Assembly (NCBI GenBank): GCA_037074765.1
Contig: JBAMDO010000575.1
Span: 744,001 to 808,000, forward strand
DNA from: Mansonella perstans
Lineage: Eukaryota; Nematoda; Chromadorea; Rhabditida; Onchocercidae
Reading direction: 5' to 3'
Length of the DNA: 64,000 nucleotides
Shown here: positions 22,201-34,700 of the stretch, piece by piece
Position numbering within the stretch: position 1 is the first letter of the stretch
Layout of the letters: each line of letters begins with the position of its first letter
The notes under the pieces: generated by a model
What the model was told of the DNA's origin: nothing
The model's input: the letters and a program-made list of their open reading frames with translations, nothing else
Database searches by the model: none
Made by a program: the position numbers and the translations under genes

Positions 22201-25200
22201 TGCAATTCAATTTCGGCAATTATATGAGTTTCTAATTATAAATGGCATATTTAGTGCAACATTATCATCTGCTGCTGCTACATGCATCAGACAGAAGCAT
22301 AAATGTCACTTTATTTAGCATTTTTCAATCAAAACTTGAAATCTATTAGAAAAAAAATTAAAATTAATACTTACATTAAGTTTTATATTCACTTTCATTC
22401 ATTGCTTATTTTTTCAAATGACATTTTATGGAAATTAATGCAAAGTTTGTGCGACAAAATTTTTCATTTTAAGTCGAAAAAAAAAGGCAAAAAAAAGCTT
22501 TATTTGTAGAATACTGTAGTTATTATGAAATGGAAAAGTATCTCACTTGTATTTCTATCGCATGATACTAAAAAAAAAAAAAACAGGAAAGAATGAAAAA
22601 CTGCAATAAAAGTTGAATAATGTTTGATAGGACATTATTGACCGTATTAGATTAGGTTATATGACGATTTATATATTCATTTAAATCTTGCAAAAAATGG
22701 CAAGCAGCATTTTCCGGAAATCCGATTATTTGCATGTTACAATGAATTGAAGGATAAATGCAGTTCGGGGTGCACTGAGTAAACATTTTTTTCTGCTCTG
22801 ATGATAAAATATGCGTTAATTGTGAAAGGACGATCAATCATTCAGTTACGGATTACTGGAAGGGTGCAATTTACTGCTCCCTTTATTTATTTAAGAAGAT
22901 AGATGAGGAAAAAATGCTAGCAGCTGCTCTACTTAATAATCAAGCTAGTCTCTAATACTAGATTATAAAAAATTAGGAAATCTGTTCATGGAAAATTAAA
23001 TTAATTACGAAATTATATCGAATTAATTTAATGAGCAATTTCATGTTCTGTTGCTGCGACAAGAATCTATAAAGCAGTAAGATCGTATCCATTCTAAGTT
23101 CCATTTATAAATATTCTTTGCAAAGATTATTGACTTGCTCCTAATTACTCATTCTATACCTGCTTGACAATTATCATTCTAACATTCAAGTTGTTGGTTC
23201 GAGGCATAATACAATATCTTTTCTTAATGCAAATGAAATAACTTATTAAATACTATAAAATGATACTGTAACAGTGATAGAATAATCTTCTTTAAATCTT
23301 ACTCTTACTCTTACTCTAGTGAATTTAATTAATGCGGAAAAAAAGATAAAGAAGTCGCTTAAATACAATGTAATTGACGATTAAGCAAAAGGATAAATAA
23401 TTTTGCATTGCAAAAAAAACTGAAAAGCAGCGATGAAAATGACAATTTTTGAGAAAAGAATTTGCACCAGATAACAGTGACACACTTTGTTAATTATATC
23501 TGTCCTTCAGAAAAGAATAATAATATGAATGCAGCGACACTTCCGAATGCTATCATTGTAATTAATTAAATGTTCTCTAATGCATGCCTTATATACTGTG
23601 CAAGAATAGGTAATGTTTTAGTAAAAGTATGGTAATATTCAGAAAATTGCATCATCATTCTCATTTGACAATTACATTATTGTAAATGAGCCACAAAGAG
23701 ATAATCTTTCTTCAACAAAAATGTCATTATCATTGGGAACTTTGCAGTATGAACAACTCCGTGATCGATCAGTTCAATACATTTATGTATCAAAGATTAC
23801 TCTGTTAAATGGCAGCTTAATAGTTTGATTATTGGTGTATATATATATATATTACGATTTATTCTTCTTTTAATAAAGCCCTAACTCTTGGCTCATTTTG
23901 GAATTATTGGCTTTTCTCGAATACACATTTTTTCATACTTTTTATTAAAATTTGAATACTACTTAATTGCACTCAAATGAATTAAAACAGGATGTGAAAA
24001 ATGAACTGAATTAAATGCAGTTCAATTTACTTTGGCAATCGAATTAGTGTAAGAAAGGTAAGTTAATGTGGATTTCACCTCACTTTTCTCCTAATCCTAT
24101 TCTACAAATCAATTACACAGGTGTTGGTTTTGAACGAAATGTCTGTTTTAATCAATTCTTCATTTATTGTATAAAATTAAATTTAACTCCATACACAATG
24201 GAATGATTATCAGTTTCAATTATCTTAGATCTTACCTTTGATAAGCTTTAAGGAATAATTAATTCAACTCTTATTATTCGTGTTTAAGCAAAAGTTAAAT
24301 GAGAAGCTTAGATAAGCAAACAACAAAGATGATAAATGAGTTAGCGAATTAGATCTTTTCGACGAAATTGATTAATTCAAGCACTCTCTCAATTTTTAAG
24401 TTGTCGTAGACGAATCAGAGTAGCCATACTCATACTCTTTTCACTTTCATTAAACTATCTCAAACTTATCTCCCATAATATTACTTTAATCATAAACTGC
24501 TTCCTAATCTTGCATAAACAAGCCTAATTATCGTTCTTGTTATCACTTGACGTACTTCATTTTAATATTTATAATGCATTTCCCTAAAGTTTTTTCCTCA
24601 TCAACAAAGCAACGTGCTCACGTACGTGTGACATCAATCACGTAGCTTTTGCATCACTTCATTCTATACAATTTTTTTACGATTCACTGCTGAAGAAAGC
24701 GTACTTCCGCATTCTTGGATAGTTCAAAGATTCATAAACAAAAGTGACCAAAAGAAATTTTGAATGACTAAATAAAACAAATCGAGAAAAGGAAAAATTG
24801 AAACAAAATATTAGAAAAGTTAGATCAAGAAATATGGAATTATAATTGATTGAACGAATAAAATGATTGTCAGTGAAGAGAATTTATGTAGCTGATTAAC
24901 TTTTATTTCTATATCCGAGATTCTTCGAAAATTAAGCGAAAATATTTTGGTACGAATGAATAAAATTTTATAACTGTTAACTTGTCACTCTATTTTTATC
25001 AAGCTTAATCTCTATGACTATTACAGTAAATCTAAATGACACCTCTGAAAAAGAGAGAAAGTGAAGAGTAATCAAAAAGCAACATTAACTTATAAAAGGC
25101 TAAGTGCAGGCCTAGGTTAATTTTTTATTAAAAATGGATGCAAGCAAAGAGAAAGACAGAGTAAGCTTATAAGATTAAATTAAAAATTGGACAAAAAAGG

Positions 25201-27699
25201 AAAAGTTTTTTTTTTTTTTTTTTGAAATTTTCCTAACAATTCGATGAATAAATCAACAAAAGATCAAAACAAAAGAATAAAAAAGTTGACTTAACCTTGC
25301 TATGATTGAGACCATTTGGTAAGTAACTGGACAGTGTTTGAACACTTGTTGCTTGTCACTAATTATATCTAATCGAACTTCAAATTGAACTTCAAATTCA
25401 AATGAATGCTCTTATATGTTGAATGTCGCAAATGAACTGATTAATTTTTAATTAATTTTTCTTTAACTTAAAAATTTTGAATATTTCATTTGCTAAGCAA
25501 TTTTTAAACGTTACATAAAAGGACTTGATTAAAATTAAAGAATTTACATATTATTTTTAAAATGTTCATAATGGATTGAAATCGAAATTGCAGGGAAAGT
25601 GCAAATTAAAAATGAATTAAGGAAATATAACTTTCAGCTTTTAGAAAGCTATCGCGAATATATCATGCAAGAAATGACTTTGAACGTTATATAATATCAC
25701 TGCAACAAAAGAAATTTTGTTTATTTCAAAGAAAACACACAAATGGCAAGAAGACAAAGTTGTTTCCATATTATTAAAATATTTAAAAAAATTTTTTCTT
25801 AGCTTAAAAAAAAAAAAAAAAAAACTGAAACATTTGTTAAATTCAAGTTTAAGCAATAAATTTCTGTTTCAAGGCGTAATATTATTTATCTTGGAAAAAA
25901 CCAGAAAGTACTAGAGCATGGTCAATATCATTTCATAAAGACATGCCTTTACTGTTTCATACTGTAAATAAAGCAGGTATTTAACAATAAAATAAAACTC
26001 AGAGTTCATTATGCAAATATATTGATTTATTCCGAACTTTTCTACAAAAAAAACTTGCCTTGTCAAATCTTTTGCCGTATTGACTGAATATTTGATTTTA
26101 CGCTTGATACTTATATGTTATGAATGATTCCTCGCCTCTTTCCACTTTATTTCGTCCATTTTTGCACATTTCTTATAAAGTTTACCTGAAATTATTCCGG
26201 AAATGCAATTATTTCGTATTTTTGCCATTGTAAAAAGTGACAATGCTGTATTAGAAGCAAGCGAGTTGACAACTAGACGAACATGAGAGGAAAAACTATC
26301 ATAGTTTTAACCGATCTAAAATTTGAAATTTAACTTCAAAACTTACTTTAAGTGATTTTCAGGGCTAATATTTGAACTTTTATTGAATAGTTGAATTAAA
26401 CTGAATAAAGCTACTGAACAAAATCAGTCTAAGAATATTATGTTTTTCAAGCTTTAAAATGCAAATAGAATTCATTGAATGTGTAAATTTCAGCTGAAAA
26501 GCCTGACGTTTTCTACTTGAAGTGATTGAAAATAATAATTAGATGAATCGGCAAACTAAATGCTTTGATAAACCAATTGATAAATCAGCCGAAATAAATG
26601 AATAATCACTGCTTTATTAATTAATAAAAGAAGAGTGGAAAACCACTAAAGCAAAGCACATAGAATAAGCACATAGGAAGTTTTTAATTTCGATGAAATT
26701 TGTTGAAATTTATAATATATGAAGAGGCGAACATCAAATAATTAACAAAAACAATTTTCTCCTGAATTTCAGATTTGCTTTTTCTAATAGTTCAATGAAT
26801 TAAATGAGCGCCAACTTTTTGATATATCTTAATGGGCAGAAATAATGCTTAAAACTGCAACTGAAAATTTCAAAATTCCGAATATATGACGATGACATGA
26901 TAGTGGAGATTGCACTGAGCTAAATTGGTTTGATGTATATTTTTATTTTTGCCTTTTTTTATCCGCTTAAATTATTTCTGCTTACTCTAAATCGATTTTG
27001 CTTGTTAATTAATTTAAGCATGAACGTATCAGTTTTTTTGCAGTGAGCTATGTATGATTAAAAAGCCTCATTAGTAGTAAGACATTTCTGCTGGACTGAA
27101 AAGAAAAGAATTGGAAACCAACGGCAAATAGATATCGAATTTATTTTCCAGTTCATTCTATAATTTGCGACAAAAAAAAATCAAAATTCATTTAAGATGG
27201 GAAATTCGGTACAAATAAATAACACTGCTTTTTTTCTCTGAAGGATTGATACATAAAAACTTAAAGGAAATGATCACTATTCGTTAAACATTTTAACTGA
27301 AATGGAAATGGAATTTAATAATCGAATGAACTGAAATGACCTACTAATAATTTATTTTCACATTAAGAATATGACGATATTTCAAACATATTGCCTGCAA
27401 GTTTTTTTTCGACTGTTTCATTTATTGATAATATAACGATTAATAAGATTGATAAGAATACAGACTGATAAGAATTAATAATTATTGGTTGATAAGCGAT
27501 GAAATGATTGGTCAGTTCTATTATTTTATAATAACAAGTTGAAATTCCGATCAAAGATCTTTTAACCACTGATATTGGATACTTTTCAATTGTCATCGGA
27601 TACTGGTAAAATTGAAACATCTTTTATTGCTACTCAATATCAGCTTTAACTTCACTTATTTTAGATGAGGTTTCCGCATTGATGGATTTGTTCTCTGAT

Positions 27700-27835
27700 A
27701 ACAGCAAAAATAGTAGTTATTATTGTAGTAGTTGTTGTAGTTATTGTTCTTCTTGCTGTAGCAGCTATAGTGGTAGTTATTATAGTTGTTGTTGTAAATG
27801 TTGTTGCAATGTTACTAGTAGAGTAACAGTTGTTG
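27700..27835. repeat. TTG/TAG-rich low-complexity stretch
   Basis: Irregular trinucleotide-like sequence (tagtagttgttgtag, gttgttgttgtaaatg). It makes open frames on both strands rich in Ser, Cys and Tyr or in Thr, which are composition artefacts. Confidence 0.8.
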
Positions 27836-30130
27836 TTGTCAGTGTTATAGCAGTTAGCCTTGTGTTCCTCCATAAAATCGGTAAAAACATATGCTTTGTT
27901 TTTCATGCAATTTCAAACACATTTTCTCTCGCATTTAGCTTTTTCTATTTTCACAATTTTCAGTATTATTATGATCAATCAAACTTCCAATTCATCATTA
28001 CTATAGTCAATTAAATGAACACGTCAAACTTTCAAACTTCAAATTTCAAAATTTTCACTTTAACATTTTAGTTAAAAAGCGACTGCTTCCACTTTTAAAT
28101 ATTTCCAGAATGCTATCTTTCACATAAACTCTAAGAGAATGTTTTGTAAACAAATAATGAAATAATGAAACAAAGAAAATATCTGATCTAATATTTGCAT
28201 AAATATCATCTATAAGAATAACAAAATCTGCACTAATCGTTGACAATATTTATCCAAAAAGAATTTAAAAATCCGAAACAAATTTTGCTATCATATCTTA
28301 CATTTCTGCTCCTTCATTACATTAATTACAAATGAAACAATTAATATAATGGGCTTCGAACACTGGAATTTTCGTAATTTGAAGTAAATTGGATGAATTT
28401 ACTCTTTTTAAGATATTTATGTATGGCTTTCTTAGATTTACATCCAGCCATATTTTAACGATGTTTAAAATTTTACAAATTTTAAGAAGAAATTGAGGAA
28501 AATGAAAAATAAGCAAGAAATGAAAGTATACTTTGTGATTATTGATAAATGAACAATATTCTAATTAGACTTATTTCATTTGTCTAGACTGTTTTTGAAT
28601 AGACTCATAATTTTTCAGAAATGCGACATAAGCTGGAAATGAGTTTAAAATTTTGGGTTAGAGTTATCGAACATTTGACCTTCCTGAACTCTGGATATTG
28701 GCACAATCAATGCAATGCTAATGTAATTCTAGCAGATTTGGGCACAATACACTAACTTCAAATTTTTCATGGATTAAAAGATTAATTTCAGCCAAATTTG
28801 CATCGCTCATTTAAATATATTTATTACTATCCAAATTTTAACTTCAATCGGTTTTGAGAACATTAAAAATGTAAAAAGAATGTCTTTTTACAGATTATAC
28901 CAACCTGCTTCATGTGATGTTGAAATTAACCTTTTTATTTTCAAAATACAATTTTTCAAAAACAAAATTTACAACCATCTGATAAATAATAATCATTGCA
29001 ATTGATTTCAATTTCGATTTCACTTTCTCATAACTGAATACATTAAATTTGATTAGCATAAATTTCAGTAATTAAAAAAGCAATTAAAAAATGAATGGTA
29101 TGAAAAATAGATTCTGAAATTGAAGGAAATCTCATCATTATCTTAAGTTATCCGGAATACAAATCGAGCATACAACCTAATGATGCTTGGTTTGAGAGAA
29201 GAATGTGTAAAAATGATGAAATATCAAAACGAATCCAGACTGGATACACGTAAGCCTGCAGTTGAATTGTATCATTTAACCAGTATGATTATTTTAATAG
29301 ACGAAAGGAATCAGGCACATCGGAAAGTTGCAATCACATCGATTCTATGTTATCACATTCAAACAAATACGTCCTATTATTGGACATTCCAAATGTCAAA
29401 ATAAAATTTATATTTTCATATGTATTTTTTCAATCATTTCCTCACACAATTTTTTTTTTTTTTTTTTTAATAACTATTCAGTCATTCACTATTATTACTA
29501 TCATTGCTATTATTATTGTTATTAATATTACTATTAGAAAGTTGGTTTGCAATATGATAAGTAAGACTGGAAAATTTACCAGTTTCAATGATGACTTGTC
29601 CAATTGCCATCCGTCAATTTTATTTCAGTTACCTTTTTTTGCACTCATCGCGAATTGTTGGTTTCATTAAAAAATAATGAATTCAGTTTCTTTTGCAAAT
29701 CTTTTCATATTAAATATGATTACTGAATTTTACATACAGTGAATGATTAAGCAAAAAGAAGCGAAGACAGAAATGAAAGAGAGAAAGTACGCAAATTTCT
29801 TGCACACTTATGATAAAAAAATAAAAACAAGCATTCCGAAATTGTGATAGTTGAAATTAGAGTTAAGTTGACAATTTGATTATGAGCTGAAGTTAAAAAG
29901 AAGATTGCTTTAAAAGAGAAAGATTGCTGGCCACTTGCTGTGCTACTCGTATACATCGTAAAACTCATTCCTCTTGAGATTCGCTGTCAAATAATTGGAA
30001 GTGGAAATAAAATCTTTTTAAAGAAAAAGAACTTAATCCCATTTCATTCCTCTTTTTCGGCTCTTTTCAAAAAATTAAAATTTCTCATTCAATTCATTCA
30101 ATCACTGCTTTTCTTCCTTTCTTTTTGGTT

Positions 30131-30208
30131 CTCTTTCATTGTAAATAACATTTTGTTATTTACAATCTCTTTCATTGTAAATAACATTTTGTTATTTACA
30201 ATGAAAGA
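30131..30208. repeat. Tandem palindrome (36-bp unit, hairpin)
   Basis: A 36-base unit, ctctttcattgtaaataaca followed by ttttgttatttacaat, occurs twice (30131-30166 and 30167-30202). Each unit is itself an inverted repeat with 12-base arms around atttt. In the second copy the arms grow to 18 perfect bases (30168-30185 against 30191-30208) with a 5-base loop. Confidence 0.9.
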
Positions 30209-30211
30209 AAC

Positions 30212-30262
30212 TTATTATTATAGCAAAAAATTACCTGATTCTTATTATTATAGCAAAAAATT
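30212..30262. repeat. Short direct repeat, period 30
   Basis: The 20-base string ttattattatagcaaaaaat occurs at about 30212 and again 30 bases later. It directly follows the tandem palindrome. Confidence 0.8.
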
Positions 30263-31480
30263 CATATGTAAACAAGTTTAAAAACAAATGCGCTTATCTA
30301 GAAGGAAATAATGATATTTGTGGCTTCTAGGATTGTGGTTATGCGAGCAAAATAGTTTTGGACTTTTTTTTCAAAGTTGAAGCTTTTGAAATGAAATAAT
30401 TTCAATTACAATTTACTTGTTTTTCAAATATATTTAAGAATCATTCATTTACGAAAAAAGACGATTTTTAAATTCAGTGATTACAATTGCTTAAATTTCT
30501 TTAACTAATTGCAAGATTAAATAACATTGAAGAGAAATTCAAATGTCAGATAAAAGATGTTAAATTCATAAGCATTTGTTAAATGCTGTAATTTCATTCC
30601 TTACCAATAAAAAGTTGCCTCAAATTATTTCACTAAATTGTCATGCTAATTGTCGATAAAAAAGGGATCAATCATCTGTAAAGGTAGCCGTGAAAAAAAA
30701 TTAATCTCCTGAAAATGAAAGAAAGAGCGGAGTTAGAAGAGAAAGTAAAGCACAAGAAAAAAACATAGGTTGTATGTGAAGCTTTCAATTTAAGGTATGA
30801 AGTTCATCTAACTGATCAGTTGGCATTGTTGAGTTGCGAGTAATAAATCATTTAAGCGATATGACGAAAATGATTTGATTGTTTTCAACAGCCATCCTGC
30901 TGCATAAGATATTTGAAATCTTTCAGCAATCATAGCTCATTTAGTTTTTGATTCTAAAAATAAAGTGAGTGTAACTTTTTAGATAAAATGAAAATAACTC
31001 ATACTTTTGAACGCCACAAGAATTTTTTCGCACATTGGAATCTCAGAAAATTAATGAGTACACCGGAAATATATAATTCCATGTAATGTTTAAAAATTAA
31101 TGAATTTCTAGAAGTTTAATAAATTTTGCAAATTTAACAAATTTTTACAATTTTAACAAATTTTGCAGATTTTTGGAATGAATGCGAAATGTTACAGATT
31201 AAGTTACGGTAGTTACGGCATCAGATTAACATGATAGGAGTGAAGTATAGGAATTTCCAACAATAACATATATGATTTCGGCATCATTCACATTAATTTA
31301 CAGTTTTCCATCACAAAAATTACATAATATATCAATCTTATAAAAACTTTCGAATTTAATTTAATCCAGCACTTTTTTCTTATCTTCTTTTGGATCATTT
31401 TCCCTTGTACCGTATTTTCAATTAGCATACTGAATCGCTTTTATGATCTGAACTTGCGAAATTCGATTGTTCACTAGAAC

Positions 31481-31493
31481 GTTGCTAAGCAAC
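31481..31493 (+). promoter_or_regulatory. Candidate X-box (RFX/DAF-19 site) of BBS7
   Basis: gttgctaagcaac is a perfect inverted repeat of GTTGCT with a one-base centre. RFX factors (DAF-19 in worms) bind such X-boxes and switch on ciliary genes, including the BBS set. It lies 240 bases before the BBS7 ATG and 10 bases before the first candidate mRNA exon. The C. elegans consensus has a two-base centre, so this is a variant. Confidence 0.6.
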
Positions 31494-31495
31494 CA

Positions 31496-31519
31496 TTTTT
31501 CAGTCCTGTCAAGCGAAAG
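31496..31519 (+). promoter_or_regulatory. Candidate trans-splice acceptor and small leader exon
   Basis: tttttcag ends at 31503 and is followed by 16 bases and a strong donor (aaag|gtatgt at 31519/31520). This suggests a tiny non-coding first exon after spliced-leader addition, then a 5' UTR intron ending shortly before the BBS7 ATG. Confidence 0.4.
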
Positions 31520-31732
31520 GTATGTTTTAAAATTTACTTTCATAGCAATTAGCATTTTCTGCTTATTCAAATATTTGCAGTTGAAAAATGTATGAAATTA
31601 ATTGGACATTACTCATTAATATTGATAAATAAAATTTCCACTTAAATTAGTTGCAATTTATTTTATCATAAAATTTTTCCAAAATTTAAGTTGAATTCCA
31701 ATCAAGTGCACAGCCGAAAAAAAAATTCCTAA

Positions 31733-34700
31733 ATGATGGATTTGGAATTGACAAGAGTTGATTATGTACAAATTGGTATGACATACAAAAGATCAATGCG
31801 AATTATTTCAACTAATCAAAGTACAAAGAAGAAATCGAAATTTCTGGATAAGGTATTCGATTTGGTTTCGGTCGAGTTTTGTGAAGTTTTCGTCATCAGT
31901 GCTGAATTTCAGGTTGTCTGTAGTGGTAACAATGGAACTGTTCTCTGTTTTGGGAGGGTAGACGATGAAACACAAGTATGACTTTTGATATTTTTGCTAA
32001 TAATTGGAAATTCTATTTTAAATAGTACAGAATATGAATATAAAGTATTGTTATTATTTATCGTACGATAATAGTTTGCAGCAATTTTACTTTAAATTTT
32101 GAAAATCAATCACTAGCGCGCAATTATCACTTCATTTCACTGATCACGGGTAATACCTAAACCAAAAAGTGCTTGCATTTTCATTGCATCAATATGCAGG
32201 TGATTTTCAAAACGGCTCCCGGTCCAAAGGTAATATGTGTCTGTTTGGGTGGTGCACTTGGAATGGTACAAGATAAAATTTTTTGTGCCTATGAAGATCG
32301 TGTCAAAGGTTACACGAAAAAGGGTAAACAGTTCCTTGCATTTAATCCTAATATGACTGAACCAATATCATGCATGTAAGTTTCTGATCAGATCATTGCA
32401 TTATCAATTAGGCCTTTTTTCTCGTAATCAACAAATATTTCAATTTACATCTTTTCCTTCACTTTCCTGGAAAAAAAATGAAATGTTGACTGCACAAAAA
32501 CTTTCGGTTCAAAGAAATTATTTCGAAATTCATAAAAAACAGAATTTGATGGAAATTAGAAATTATTGGTTTCACGAATTCGGATGATTTCTTGAATCAC
32601 TAAAATAAATTTTAAAGTTTAAAAAGTTCCTTACAGGTACATATATGGCATCGAAATGTTTCTTTGCGGTGAACGAAGTTTCAATCATTTCCATGACTGC
32701 GTTGATGCCAATGTAAGTTCTTTAGTTGAAGAAAATTTTGTCCGAATATTATTCAAATTTCGAGGATAATTAAATTTATTCATCAGTTAGTAGTGAAAGA
32801 TGAAATACGGATAGTATTAGCAAAGAAATATCTTGAAATATTTACTTTCAGGTTTACTTATGCGAGGATCGAATCAACGATGTACTCTGTTTACCGGTAG
32901 TGGAAGGTTCATGGATCGGTCGAGGTATCACTCCAGTTATTGCGTGCAGTGATAAAACTATTAAGGTAAATATTTCCTCGCACTTTTCTGTTTGATGATT
33001 TTGTGAATATCCCAGCTCATAGAAAATCAAAATTGCATCTAAAGTTTTAATTTAGAAGTTAATTGAATTTGTAATTTTGCTCACTTGTTTGAGGTAAATT
33101 AAAAAAGAAAAAAATTTTTAGTAAAAAAGTGCCATACGAATACTATTTATTTAAACCTGTAAGTGTGAATTGTAATCCAATAATAATGAAATTAATCTAA
33201 ATTTTTTGTTAAATTTCAGATCATTGAGGGTAGCAAGTTGAGCTATGAAATAGGTTTGAGCGACATACCAGATGTGCTGCATCTCTTCATGAATGATGGA
33301 GGTATGATTGATGTTGAAGTGAGATGTATTTTTGTGATGCAATTTCTTGCATGAATTTAAATTGAAATAAATGGATTCTGATATGCGGTGACATTCAGGT
33401 TTTAATAAGCAAAAAGTTCTCTATGGTACCAAGGATGGTCACCTTGGATTAGTGGATTTGTCACCAAATAACGGAACATTGGTATGGGAAATTTCGACGA
33501 AAAGTGCAAGCGGTATATATTCTTAGGAATATTTTATTTTATAATGATTATAATTTAGCTTCGAAACCTTAGCAATAATAATTTTGTGTTCTGTTCTGTA
33601 TCTTTGAAGGATACGAAATGCTTAAAAATAAGTTATTGATTTATCACTGCTTGCAGGTATAACATGCATTTATTGCTATCCAATAACCGGTGAATCAACG
33701 CCGGGTATTATTATCGGAAAAGAGGATGGCCTTATTGAAATTTATACAGTTGATAACACTGATAAAGCTACTTTCTGCAAAAGTTTTGTAAGTTCGATCC
33801 TTTCCAAATCATCTTAATCGATTCCTTTATCTCCTTTGCTTTCTTACTGTCTGGAATCTTTTCCCACAAACAAGCTTCCGGAACTTGAACTATATCTAAA
33901 ATAAATTCTTTTGAAATTAGTTGTCATCCCTTAAAGCAATGCGAAGAATGTGTGCTAAGCGTTCAATGTGGACGAGTGTCATCGCCCGATTTTGATGAAA
34001 TCGTTGTTTGCACCCGTATGGGTTGGATTTTTGCTCTTACCACAGAACCGATCACAAAACTAAATTCCACTGTGGCATTGTCACCTCAGGTAGAGGTCAA
34101 AGTTCAACAACTTAGGTATCCATTCATTATATTTGATGGTGTATTTATTATATTTACCTATATCTTATTTCTGATTTTCTATTTCATAGTGTTTTGTTTA
34201 TTATAAACTTGATCAAACATTCAAAATTAAGTTTGAAAATTTTTAACTGGTCATTTTTTAATTTTCAATGCTAGAAAGTTCATAATTTTTCTTGAATTCA
34301 GTAATTACTTCATTCAAATTATTGCAGAAATGAAATTGTGAAGCTACAGGAAAGGCTTAACGACGAACAACAACGAGGTAATGAAATAACGACTGATGAA
34401 GGTGCTGGTCTTGTATCCGCGCCAAATTTTATCATTCATGACCAATTTAAAATTGATAAAGAAGTCGTATGCTACTCACTGGTCATTGAGCTGTCCACAA
34501 CAGTTGATTTCGTTTTGCTTCAGGTTTCAATTATAGTTCTAAGATGCATGATTTGAATTAATAAAGTTCTTAATTCTTCGATTTCTAATCAGTTGGTTTA
34601 TCGGATGAGTGAAATCATTTTCATTCATGTGGGAAAATCTTTCTTCTTAAATTGTTTAATTCAGTTTTTCAGAGTGATGTAACTGTTGAGCTATTTGATG

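Larger units (their letters stand above)
19233..31480. other. 12-kb stretch without a supported gene
   Basis: This separates the starts of the receptor (minus) and BBS7 (plus). It is AT-rich, with many poly-A and poly-T runs (for example 25208-25223, 25807-25823, 29450-29468), an (AT) run at 23838-23850, and TTG/TAG-rich low complexity at 27700-27835. Open frames are short, not joined by splice sites, and have biased composition. Upstream of the receptor start, a (TCA)-rich stretch (19240-19380) stays open in the receptor frame but has no Met. The long gap may hold distant control elements of the receptor. Confidence 0.6.

Noticed and set aside
22652..22837. Minus-strand frame with several cysteines
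   Set aside because: It looked like a small secreted protein, but it has no signal peptide or neighbouring exon, and the flanks are plain AT-rich sequence.
27661..28014. Open frames of 81 and 111 codons
   Set aside because: TTG/TAG-rich low complexity read on both strands; no domain or splice partner.
29940..30281. Plus-strand frame of 113 codons
   Set aside because: It runs through the tandem palindrome and direct repeat; composition follows the repeats.
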